A stretch of 8,553 nucleotides of DNA. It comes from Rhodanobacter sp. GTDB lineage: Bacteria; Pseudomonadota; Gammaproteobacteria; Xanthomonadales; Rhodanobacteraceae. The notes beneath the pieces were generated by a model that was not told the origin of the DNA, searched no databases, and saw nothing but the letters and a program-made list of their open reading frames with translations. The translations under genes and the position numbers were made by a program. The stretch spans positions 1-8,553 of the forward strand of contig JAPHUU010000034.1 of the NCBI GenBank assembly GCA_026193555.1, given 5' to 3'. Below are positions 1-5,896 of the stretch, piece after piece. Within the stretch, counting starts at the first letter, position 1; every line of letters begins with the position of its first letter.

Positions 1-290
1 AGCGCATCCACCGCTCCAACCTGGTCGGCATGGGCGTACTGCCCTGCACGTTCAAGAGCGGCGAGAGCGCCAAATCGCTTGGTCTGCCCGGCAACGAAAG
101 CTTCGACGTCACCGGCCTTGATGACGGCAATGCCAGGGAAGCCAGGGTGGTAGCCACGCGCCCGGACGGCAGCAGGAAGGAGTTCACCGTGCAGGTAATG
201 CTGCTGACCCCGAAGGAACGTCTGTTCTTCCGCCATGGCGGCATCCTGCAATACGTGCTGCGTCAGCTGGCGGGCAAGAAAGCGGCCTGA
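1..290 (+). CDS. acnA: Aconitate hydratase A, C-terminal part (5' truncated by window)
   Basis: This is the last 95 codons of aconitase, the iron-sulfur enzyme that isomerises citrate to isocitrate in the TCA cycle. The reading frame is open from the first bases (codons begin at base 3) to TGA at 288-290. It opens with RIHRSNLVGMGVLP, the highly conserved segment of the AcnA/IRP1-type swivel domain that carries substrate-contacting residues. It then runs through a GLPG turn and a beta-rich stretch to the typical ending with GGILQYVLRQL. The internal ATG at base 30 is not the start, because homology begins before it. The Fe-S cysteines lie upstream, outside the window. A strong hairpin terminator follows directly. 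The family assignment is confident; AcnA rather than AcnB is supported by the IHRSNL-GMG motif. Confidence 0.95.
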   Translation, partial: RIHRSNLVGMGVLPCTFKSGESAKSLGLPGNESFDVTGLDDGNAREARVVATRPDGSRKEFTVQVMLLTPKERLFFRHGGILQYVLRQLAGKKAA

Positions 291-315
291 TCACCCATCA
301 GCCATGCATGGCACT

Positions 316-347
316 ATCCGCCGCCCAGCCCCGGGCGGCGGATTGTT
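316..347 (+). terminator. Rho-independent-like terminator of acnA
   Basis: The arm at 316-326 (ATCCGCCGCCC) is a perfect 11-bp inverted complement of 333-343, with a 6-base loop (AGCCCC). It is followed by the T-rich stretch TTGTT. It begins 25 bases after the acnA stop and lies before the convergent lipoprotein gene ends at 374. On the minus strand it has no good U tract, so it mainly serves acnA. Confidence 0.75.
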
Positions 348-373
348 GTCCGATCCGCACCTTCCAGGATCGA

Positions 374-811
374 CTACTTCCAACTGGCCGAATAGCAACG
401 CCAGTGCCCGCCCTCCCGGCGCCACGCCGACTCGACCCGGTAGACACCTGCCCGATCGGGAAGCAGGTGCCTGCTGCTGCTCAACGTGACCGCAAAACGC
501 ACCATCATCCGTTCACCGCGATGCTCGATCGACACCGGCCCCAACGAGACGCCAATGTGCTCGCCCCTCAACGCCAGCAGCCGGACGGTGTTGGCCAGGG
601 CTCGCCGATCGAACTCACCGGCATTGCCATCGAAGTCGTCGCTGATCGGCGCCACCACGCCGGAGGCGGCCCCTGCTTCGGCCGCCGAAGCGACCGCGGC
701 AATCGCCTCGCGCACCTGTGCCTCGTCCGGGGTGCGCCGACACCCGGGCAGCAGCACCGCAAGCATCAGGCCGGCAATCAACAGACATGTCTTGTGGCTC
801 GATCGGATCAT
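374..811 (-). CDS. Small predicted lipoprotein, possibly NTF2/SnoaL-like fold
   Basis: The predicted protein has 145 residues and is likely an outer- or inner-membrane-anchored periplasmic lipoprotein of unknown function. Residues 1-23 form a signal peptide: MIRSSHK as the positive N-region, then a Leu/Ala-rich core, ending in the lipobox LLPG-C24. The mature part starts with an Ala/Glu-rich helix (residues about 29-50) and ends in alternating strands with spaced aromatic residues (VESAWRREGGHWRCYSASW). That layout recalls NTF2-like domains, but this is inference. I chose the ATG at 809-811 because it puts the charged region and lipobox at the correct distance. The frame is open to an ATG at 952, but that would add 47 residues before the signal peptide and run to 3 bases from the fadD start. 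A GAGGA lies about 13 bases upstream of the chosen start. The gene converges on acnA and diverges from fadD. I do not recognise a gene name. Confidence 0.75.
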   Translation of the reverse strand: MIRSSHKTCLLIAGLMLAVLLPGCRRTPDEAQVREAIAAVASAAEAGAASGVVAPISDDFDGNAGEFDRRALANTVRLLALRGEHIGVSLGPVSIEHRGERMMVRFAVTLSSSRHLLPDRAGVYRVESAWRREGGHWRCYSASWK

Positions 812-954
812 CCCGTGTGGTCCGTCCTCACGCGGCTTGCCGCTATACGCGGGCGTATGTTCCAATGAAGTGCTGGCGTGGCGCATCGTTGATTCTGCCA
901 TCATCCAGGCGATCGCCGACCATCGGTCACCTATAGAAAACAGGAAACTCAAGC
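812..954. promoter_or_regulatory. Divergent intergenic region with palindrome, lipoprotein gene / fadD
   Basis: These 143 bases separate the divergent starts of the lipoprotein gene and fadD, so they should hold both promoters. No convincing -35/-10 pair stands out. The clearest structure is ATACGC-GG-GCGTAT at 845-858, a 6+6 palindrome that could be an operator. The fadD ribosome-binding site AGGAA lies at 942-946, 8 bases before its ATG. That the palindrome is a regulator site is a guess. Confidence 0.4.
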
Positions 955-2640
955 ATGAGCAATGAACGTCCGTGGCTGGACAGCTACCCGTCAGACGTAC
1001 CCGAGCAGATTGATGTCAATCAGTACGCCTCGGTACCGGCGGTCCTGGAAGAGGCGTTCACCCGTTTTCGCGACAACCCGGCATTCGCCAACTTCGGGCA
1101 AAAGCTCAGCTACGGCCAGATCGACGAGATGAGTCGCCAGTTCGCCGGCTATCTCACCGGTGTACTGAAACTCGGCAAGGGCGACCGCATCGCGATCATG
1201 ATGCCGAACGTGCTGCAGTATCCGGTCGCGCTGTTTGGCGCGCTGCGCGCCGGTCTGGTGGTGGTCAACACCAACCCGATGTACACCGCTCGTGAACTGA
1301 AGCACCAGCTTGAGGATTCCGGCGCCCAGGCCATCGTGGTACTGGACAACTTTGCGGCGACCGTCCAGCAGATCGTGGCCGAGACCCATGTCCAGCACAT
1401 CGTCACCACCGGCATCGGTGACCTGCTGGGTTTCACGAAAGGTGCGCTGATCAATTTCGCGCTGAAGCACGTCAAGAAAATGATTCCCGCGTTCGACTTG
1501 CCGCAGGCAGTCCGCTTTCGCGATGCGCTGGCGAAAGGTGCATTGCATGAGCTCCCGGCGGTGATGCTGACCCACGATGACATCGCCTTCCTGCAATACA
1601 CCGGCGGCACCACGGGCGTGGCCAAGGGCGCCATGCTGACCCATGGCAACATGGTGGCGAACATGCTGCAGGCCGGCACCTGGATCGGCAAGAACACCAA
1701 GCAGGGCCAGGAAGTCATCATCACTGCGCTGCCGCTGTATCACATCTTTTCGCTGTGCGCGAACGGACTGGTGTTCACGCGACTGGGCGGGCTGAACTGG
1801 CTGATCACCAATCCGCGCGACATGCCCGGCTTCGTCAAGGAGCTGAAGGCCTCCGGCTTCACCGCGATCACCGGCGTCAACACGCTATTCAACGGCCTGC
1901 TCAACACGCCTGGTTTCGCCGAACTGGATTTCTCGAAACTGCACCTCAGCCTGGGTGGGGGCATGGCCGTGCAACGCGCGGTCGCGGACCGCTGGAAGAA
2001 GGTGACCGGCTGCACCCTTGCCGAGGCCTATGGCCTGACCGAAACCTCGCCAGCGGCCTGCATCAATCCGCTGGACCTGGAGCAGTACAACGGATCGATC
2101 GGCTTGCCGATCCCTTCCACCGACGTGGCGATCTGGTCCGAGGAGGGCCAGCCGCTGCCCGCGGGCGAAGTGGGCGAACTGATGGTGCGCGGCCCGCAGG
2201 TGATGAGGGGCTACTGGCAGCGTCCGGACGAGACCGCCAAGGTGCTGGGCAGCGACGGTTGGCTGCACACCGGCGACATCGCGAAGATGGATGAGAACGG
2301 CTATTTCTACATCGTCGACCGCAAGAAGGACATGATCCTGGTATCCGGCTTCAATGTGTATCCGAACGAGGTCGAGGACGCCGTGATGCAGCATCCCGGC
2401 GTGCTGGAAGTGGCGGCGGTGGGCGTAGCCGACGAACACTCCGGCGAAGTGGTGAAGCTGTATGTGGTGCGCAAGGACCCGAACCTTGGCGAGGACGAGC
2501 TCAGGCAGTTCTGTCGCGACAACCTGACCGGTTACAAACGACCGAAACTGATCGAGTTCCGCAGTGAGTTGCCAAAAAGCAACGTGGGCAAGATCCTTCG
2601 CCGCGAATTGCGCGACGAGAACAAGACGACCACCGACTAA
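955..2640 (+). CDS. fadD: Long-chain-fatty-acid--CoA ligase FadD
   Basis: FadD activates long-chain fatty acids with ATP and CoA to acyl-CoA, via an acyl-adenylate, at the inner face of the membrane, feeding beta-oxidation. The protein has 561 residues, the same length as E. coli FadD, and follows it almost end to end. It has the adenylate-forming superfamily motifs in order: P-loop YTGGTTGVAKGAMLTHGN (215-232), YGLTETSP (359-366), and the FACS signature from DGWLHTGD (434) through VDRKKDMILVSGFNVYPNE (454-472). It ends with the C-terminal KSNVGKILRR, with catalytic Lys546. The ATG at 955 is supported by AGGAA at 942-946 and by the N-terminus aligning with the family (WLDSYPSDVPEQI). It stands alone on this strand: a divergent lipoprotein gene lies upstream and a strong terminator immediately follows. 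No operator could be assigned to a named regulator. Confidence 0.97.
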   Translation: MSNERPWLDSYPSDVPEQIDVNQYASVPAVLEEAFTRFRDNPAFANFGQKLSYGQIDEMSRQFAGYLTGVLKLGKGDRIAIMMPNVLQYPVALFGALRAGLVVVNTNPMYTARELKHQLEDSGAQAIVVLDNFAATVQQIVAETHVQHIVTTGIGDLLGFTKGALINFALKHVKKMIPAFDLPQAVRFRDALAKGALHELPAVMLTHDDIAFLQYTGGTTGVAKGAMLTHGNMVANMLQAGTWIGKNTKQGQEVIITALPLYHIFSLCANGLVFTRLGGLNWLITNPRDMPGFVKELKASGFTAITGVNTLFNGLLNTPGFAELDFSKLHLSLGGGMAVQRAVADRWKKVTGCTLAEAYGLTETSPAACINPLDLEQYNGSIGLPIPSTDVAIWSEEGQPLPAGEVGELMVRGPQVMRGYWQRPDETAKVLGSDGWLHTGDIAKMDENGYFYIVDRKKDMILVSGFNVYPNEVEDAVMQHPGVLEVAAVGVADEHSGEVVKLYVVRKDPNLGEDELRQFCRDNLTGYKRPKLIEFRSELPKSNVGKILRRELRDENKTTTD

Positions 2641-2648
2641 AAGCAAAG

Positions 2649-2672
2649 CGCCCGCTTGTCGCGGGCGTTTTT
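2649..2672 (+). terminator. Bidirectional intrinsic terminator after fadD
   Basis: CGCCCGC (2649-2655) and GCGGGCG (2661-2667) form a perfect 7-bp GC stem with a TTGTC loop, followed by TTTTT (2668-2672). The A-rich bases before the stem (2641-2647) give a U-rich tail on the opposite strand. It can therefore also end the convergent PilZ transcript, whose stop codon lies 26 bases beyond. Confidence 0.9.
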
Positions 2673-2697
2673 CAGGGAAAGAACGACGCGGTTGCGA

Positions 2698-3066
2698 TCA
2701 ACTTTCCTTCCAGTACTCCAGGATATCGGCGTAGCCGCCCAGCAGGTTCCACAATGGCGCCTGCTTGTCTTCGGGGATACGCGAATAGGAAAAGCCGATG
2801 TGGTGATCGGACACTCGCGCAACGATCGCTTCCAGATGAATGTGCAGGTTGTTGCCGAAGATCATGTCGAGCACCCATCCCTGATCCGCGTCACCGGTCC
2901 AGCCCAGTGGGCGTCGCAACAGCGCACCTGTGGCCGAAATATCGACCAGTTCGGTCGGGTGCGACTCACCTTGGCGGCTCATCAGGACGGTTGTCTCGAT
3001 CTGCATCCGGGCCGGGCGCAATTTTTCGATCATGTTGCCTGCTACCTGTGCGCAATTGTTGCTCAT
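2698..3066 (-). CDS. Single-domain PilZ protein
   Basis: This is a 122-residue PilZ-domain protein, a family whose typical members bind cyclic di-GMP and pass the signal to motility, pilus or exopolysaccharide machinery. With the start used here, the visible hallmarks are a basic N-terminal segment (KLRPARMQIE, residues 15-24), then about 20 residues later the D-x-S-x-x-G loop (DISATG, 42-47), followed by beta-barrel strands and HIGFSYSRIPEDKQAPLWNLLGG. The N-terminal motif has R-x-x-R, while the first Arg of a canonical RxxxR is Leu here, so c-di-GMP binding is plausible but not assured. Start choice: ATG at 3064-3066 (MSNNCAQ) has a GGGA about 10 bases upstream. ATG at 3031-3033 (MIEKLRP) is a credible alternative, with AGG just upstream. 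ATG at 3120 is less likely. It is monocistronic and converges on fadD. Confidence 0.85.
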   Translation of the reverse strand: MSNNCAQVAGNMIEKLRPARMQIETTVLMSRQGESHPTELVDISATGALLRRPLGWTGDADQGWVLDMIFGNNLHIHLEAIVARVSDHHIGFSYSRIPEDKQAPLWNLLGGYADILEYWKES

Positions 3067-4051
3067 GTTCGTAACATCCCGTTGGGCCTTCGGCTGCCAC
3101 CGGCAACCGGCGCCTGCCAAACCATCCTGAAGTCGTGCCTCTGCGCCACGTCCGATCGCACCTTCATCGCGACCGGTCCCTGCCCGACATCATCATGCTC
3201 CAGCCCTGCTGACGGCTGTCACCATGCAATTCACATGCCATGATGCGTGCGTGGCGCTATACTTATCATTGGAAGGTGGATATCAAGCATCCTCATGTCG
3301 ATCCGGCTCTTGCATCCGCTGGGCGATCACGCGAAACCGCCATTGCTTCGGTCGCACGTCGCGGCGCAGGAAGTCAGCTGGCAGGATCCTGGCCTCGCGG
3401 CGCTTGCCATGTGACCCGGCATCGCTCCAGATAGACGCATTTGGTCACATGCCGCCCCAGCTTCGACAAGCTTCTTGCAGCGACTGGCTCGCTCGATGAT
3501 ACGAGCCCCGCCCCGGCCGACTCACGCAGTCAGACGTTCCCGGACCAATCGGCCGTTCCATTCGTGCGAGTCCCGGCGATGGACCGAGGCGTCGACTGGT
3601 GGTCAACTCAAGCCTTTGCTGGACTTGTCAGCCTGCAGTCGCTAATCTGCGACAACGTGTAGGATCCTGCGGGTTCGCCGGCCGTTCGTGTCTGGCAGGC
3701 AATGGTGACTACCAGATAGCTCTCGAACCGACCGATTGAACAGTCAGTGGCGCAGTTGTTCGTCACCCCAGGCTCGCACGTGTACCGCGGCTGACAACCT
3801 CGGACCAGTGCGCAACGGTTGCTCGCGACCCGCCTGACCGAAGCACCAACGAGTGGCTTCATCTTGCCCGTCGTGACGATGGCGCCCAAGGCGCGTCGAT
3901 TGAAGATTGTGAAAGACAGTTGTACCCAGGAAGGTCGCCTTACCGCCGCATTCCGAGCACGGACATTCCTCCGGTTGCACCGACGGTGAAATGATTCCGA
4001 TCGTGTTGAACGCACTGCCAGCCGCTGAAGGCGGCCCAACGACATGAATTG
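3067..4051. other. About 1 kb without a convincing gene
   Basis: The region lies between the divergent PilZ and scpA starts. Reading frames here are short. They show no family I recognise, mostly lack ribosome-binding sites, and have less third-position GC than the flanking genes. It must contain the PilZ and scpA promoters, but I could not place either firmly. A TATACT at 3258-3263 has no matching -35. Contents worth noting are described separately: broken frames on the minus strand around 3283-3530, a Cys-rich minus frame at 3608-3862, and an 18-codon plus frame at 3991-4047 ending just before scpA. No tRNA, insertion sequence or long repeat was seen. It may be decayed coding DNA or may hide a non-coding RNA; I cannot decide from the sequence. 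Confidence 0.6.
3991..4047 (+). other. Possible 18-codon leader ORF upstream of scpA
   Basis: ATG at 3991 opens MIPIVLNALPAAEGGPTT and closes at TGA 4045-4047, only 4 bases before the scpA ATG. A GGTGA immediately precedes the ATG and matches the 3' part of the Shine-Dalgarno consensus, although very close to the start. The frame spans a small hairpin (GCCGC-TGAAG-GCGGC, 4021-4035). It could couple translation into scpA, which lacks a good site of its own. It could equally be chance. Confidence 0.3.
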
Positions 4052-4978
4052 ATGAGCACTGAGCCAGTCGAGTCTCAGCCGGTTGCCGCAGCGCAGGATG
4101 CCTTCGCATCGGTACCGCAACAGCAGGAAATGCCGCTCGCCGTCGTGCGCGGCCAGCCGATGCTGCAGATGCCGCAGGATCTGTACATCCCGCCGGACGC
4201 GCTCGAGGTCTTCCTGGAAGCCTTCGAGGGTCCGCTGGATTTGCTGCTGTACCTGATTCGCCGACAGAACCTGGACATACTGGATATTCCGGTTGCCGAG
4301 ATCACCCGGCAGTACATGACCTACATCGAGCTGATGCGCGATGTGATGCGACTGGAGTTGGCGGCCGAATATCTGTTGATGGCCGCCATCCTGGCCGAGA
4401 TCAAATCGCGACTTTTGTTGCCGCGACCGCCGGCCGAGGAAGGACTGGAAGAGGATCCCCGGGCCGAACTGATACGGCGGCTGCAGGAATATGAACGATT
4501 CAAGCGGGCAGCGGAAGACATCGAGGCCCTGCCCCGGCTCGAACGCGATACCGCGGTGGTGCATGCCGAAGTGGGGGAGCGCAATGTCATCAAGTTGCCG
4601 CCGCCTCTGGAGCTGTCCGAACTGCTGCTGGCCCTCAAGGATGTGATGCATCGGGCCGAACTTTTCGGGCATCACGCCATACGGCGCGAGGCGCTCAGTG
4701 TTCGCCAGCGCATGGGCGATCTGCTGAGTCGACTGAATGACGACAGTTTCCATGTTTTCGAGAGCCTGTTCGATCTCAGCGAGGGTCGCCCCGGCATCGT
4801 GGTGACCTTCCTGGCGATGCTGGAGCTGGCCAAGGAAATGCTGGTGGAGATTGTCCAGCAAGAACCACTGGCACCGATCTATGTGAAAGCAAAGACCAGC
4901 CACTCGGAAGAAATCTCTGAAGCAGCAGACGCCGCCCCATCCAGTGCGTCAACGCGAATCGAACCGTCTTCACCATGA
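4052..4978 (+). CDS. scpA: Segregation and condensation protein A (kleisin subunit)
   Basis: ScpA is the kleisin that bridges the two heads of the Smc dimer and, with ScpB, forms the condensin that organises and separates chromosomes. The protein has 308 residues. A variable Gln/Pro-rich leader (1-43) precedes the family core: FEGPLDLLLYLIRRQNLDIL (58-77) with DIPVAEITRQY, then the helix AAEYLLMAAILAEIKSRLLLP (104-124), which contacts Smc. A charged linker follows, then the C-terminal winged helix (about 232-280, VTFLAMLELAKEML...PIYVKA) and a short Ser/Glu/Ala tail. ATG at 4052 is chosen. A TTG at 4049 is directly adjacent, and a later ATG (Met27, MPLAVV) keeps the whole core. No good Shine-Dalgarno lies at the usual distance; the purine-rich GAAGGCGG is about 18 bases away and within a hairpin. 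It is the first gene of the scpA-scpB-rluB cluster. Confidence 0.95.
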   Translation: MSTEPVESQPVAAAQDAFASVPQQQEMPLAVVRGQPMLQMPQDLYIPPDALEVFLEAFEGPLDLLLYLIRRQNLDILDIPVAEITRQYMTYIELMRDVMRLELAAEYLLMAAILAEIKSRLLLPRPPAEEGLEEDPRAELIRRLQEYERFKRAAEDIEALPRLERDTAVVHAEVGERNVIKLPPPLELSELLLALKDVMHRAELFGHHAIRREALSVRQRMGDLLSRLNDDSFHVFESLFDLSEGRPGIVVTFLAMLELAKEMLVEIVQQEPLAPIYVKAKTSHSEEISEAADAAPSSASTRIEPSSP

Positions 4979-5014
4979 TCACTCCATAACTGAATCGGCA
5001 TCCGACCCAAGGCC

Positions 5015-5896
5015 ATGCAGATCGAGCAACTCAAATCCATCATCGAGGCCGCCCTGCTGGCCTCCACCCAGCCGATGACGCCGCGTCAGCTGGGCGACCT
5101 GTTCAACGAGGCCGACGAGGTCGATCTCGAGCAGATTGCCAAGGCACTGGAAGCGCTCTCCGCAGACTGCAGCGGCCGCGGCGTCGAACTGATCGAGGTA
5201 GCCTCCGGATTCCGCTATCAAGTGCGCCAGGACATTCACCCGTGGATTTCACGGATGTGGACCGAACGGCCCAGCCGCTATTCGCGTGCCCTGCTGGAGA
5301 CCCTGGCCCTGATCGCCTATCGCCAACCGATCACCCGACCGGAAATCGAGCAGATTCGTGGCGTGGTGGTCTCTTCCAGCATCATCAAGACAATGGAGGA
5401 ACGCGAGTGGATCCGCGTCGTCGGACATCGCGACGTGCCCGGCAAGCCGGCGCTGTTCGGCACCACCCGGGCGTTCCTCGACTACTTCAACCTGAAGTCA
5501 CTGGATCAGCTGCCACCGCTGTCCGAAATTCGCGACATGGAAGACCCGCAACTGCGTTTCGAACAGGAACCCCTGCCCGCGCGCATCGTACGTGACCTGC
5601 CGATCGACCCCGACGGAGAGGAACTGGCCGGCGAGTTGGCCGCATCCGAACCCGCAACTGAACACGACGACACAACAGCCACGCCCGGAGCATCCGCCAA
5701 TATCGCGGACGCACAAGGTGCAGGCGACACCACGATCGATGCCGATGCACCGATCACTTCACCGGAGCCCGGCGAACACGCAGCTGACATCAGCAAGCAC
5801 GCCGCGACACCGACTTCCACTGCCGACGAGGCAGCGAACCCCGCGGACGTCGAACCCGACGCCGACGAGCAAGATACTGAGGAGTACCGCGCATGA
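5015..5896 (+). CDS. scpB: Segregation and condensation protein B
   Basis: ScpB binds ScpA as a dimer and completes the Smc-ScpAB condensin. The protein has 293 residues. The first winged helix covers about 1-80 (MQIEQLKSIIEAALLAS...VELIEVASGFRYQVR). The second covers about 90-160 and has the family signature LALIAYRQPITRPEIEQIRGV, then VGHRDVPGKPALFGTTRAFLDYFNL (136-160). From about residue 200 the protein becomes a low-complexity tail rich in Ala, Asp, Glu, Thr and Pro, strongly acidic at the end, which is likely disordered and is not part of the ScpB fold. The start at 5015 gives the usual ScpB N-terminus; only AAGG very near the ATG serves as a ribosome-binding site. It lies 36 bases after scpA and overlaps rluB by 4 bases (ATGA), which indicates coupled translation. 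Confidence 0.95.
   Translation: MQIEQLKSIIEAALLASTQPMTPRQLGDLFNEADEVDLEQIAKALEALSADCSGRGVELIEVASGFRYQVRQDIHPWISRMWTERPSRYSRALLETLALIAYRQPITRPEIEQIRGVVVSSSIIKTMEEREWIRVVGHRDVPGKPALFGTTRAFLDYFNLKSLDQLPPLSEIRDMEDPQLRFEQEPLPARIVRDLPIDPDGEELAGELAASEPATEHDDTTATPGASANIADAQGAGDTTIDADAPITSPEPGEHAADISKHAATPTSTADEAANPADVEPDADEQDTEEYRA

Noticed and set aside
932..937. TATAGA as a -10 box for fadD
   Set aside because: Transcription would start inside the ribosome-binding site, and there is no -35 at proper spacing.
812..952. Longer N-terminus for the lipoprotein gene starting at 952
   Set aside because: It would put 47 residues before an otherwise proper signal peptide and consume the whole divergent promoter region.
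308..965. Plus-strand frames of 186 and 159 codons opposite the lipoprotein gene
   Set aside because: The minus strand carries a signal peptide with lipobox, while the plus frames show no domain and run across the acnA terminator and the intergenic region.
3258..3263. TATACT as a -10 box for a plus-strand transcript
   Set aside because: The nearest -35-like TTCACA (3230-3235) is 22 bases away, too far, and no gene follows closely.
3381..3670. GCAGGATCCT at 3381-3390 with inverted copy at 3661-3670, as possible transposon ends
   Set aside because: Only 10 bases match, the core is itself the palindrome AGGATCCT, the match does not extend, and no transposase lies between.
3608..4903. Open frame of 431 codons on the minus strand
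   Set aside because: Most of it is antisense to scpA, which is a confident gene. Only the part beyond 3862 is free of scpA, and that is described as a separate low-confidence finding.
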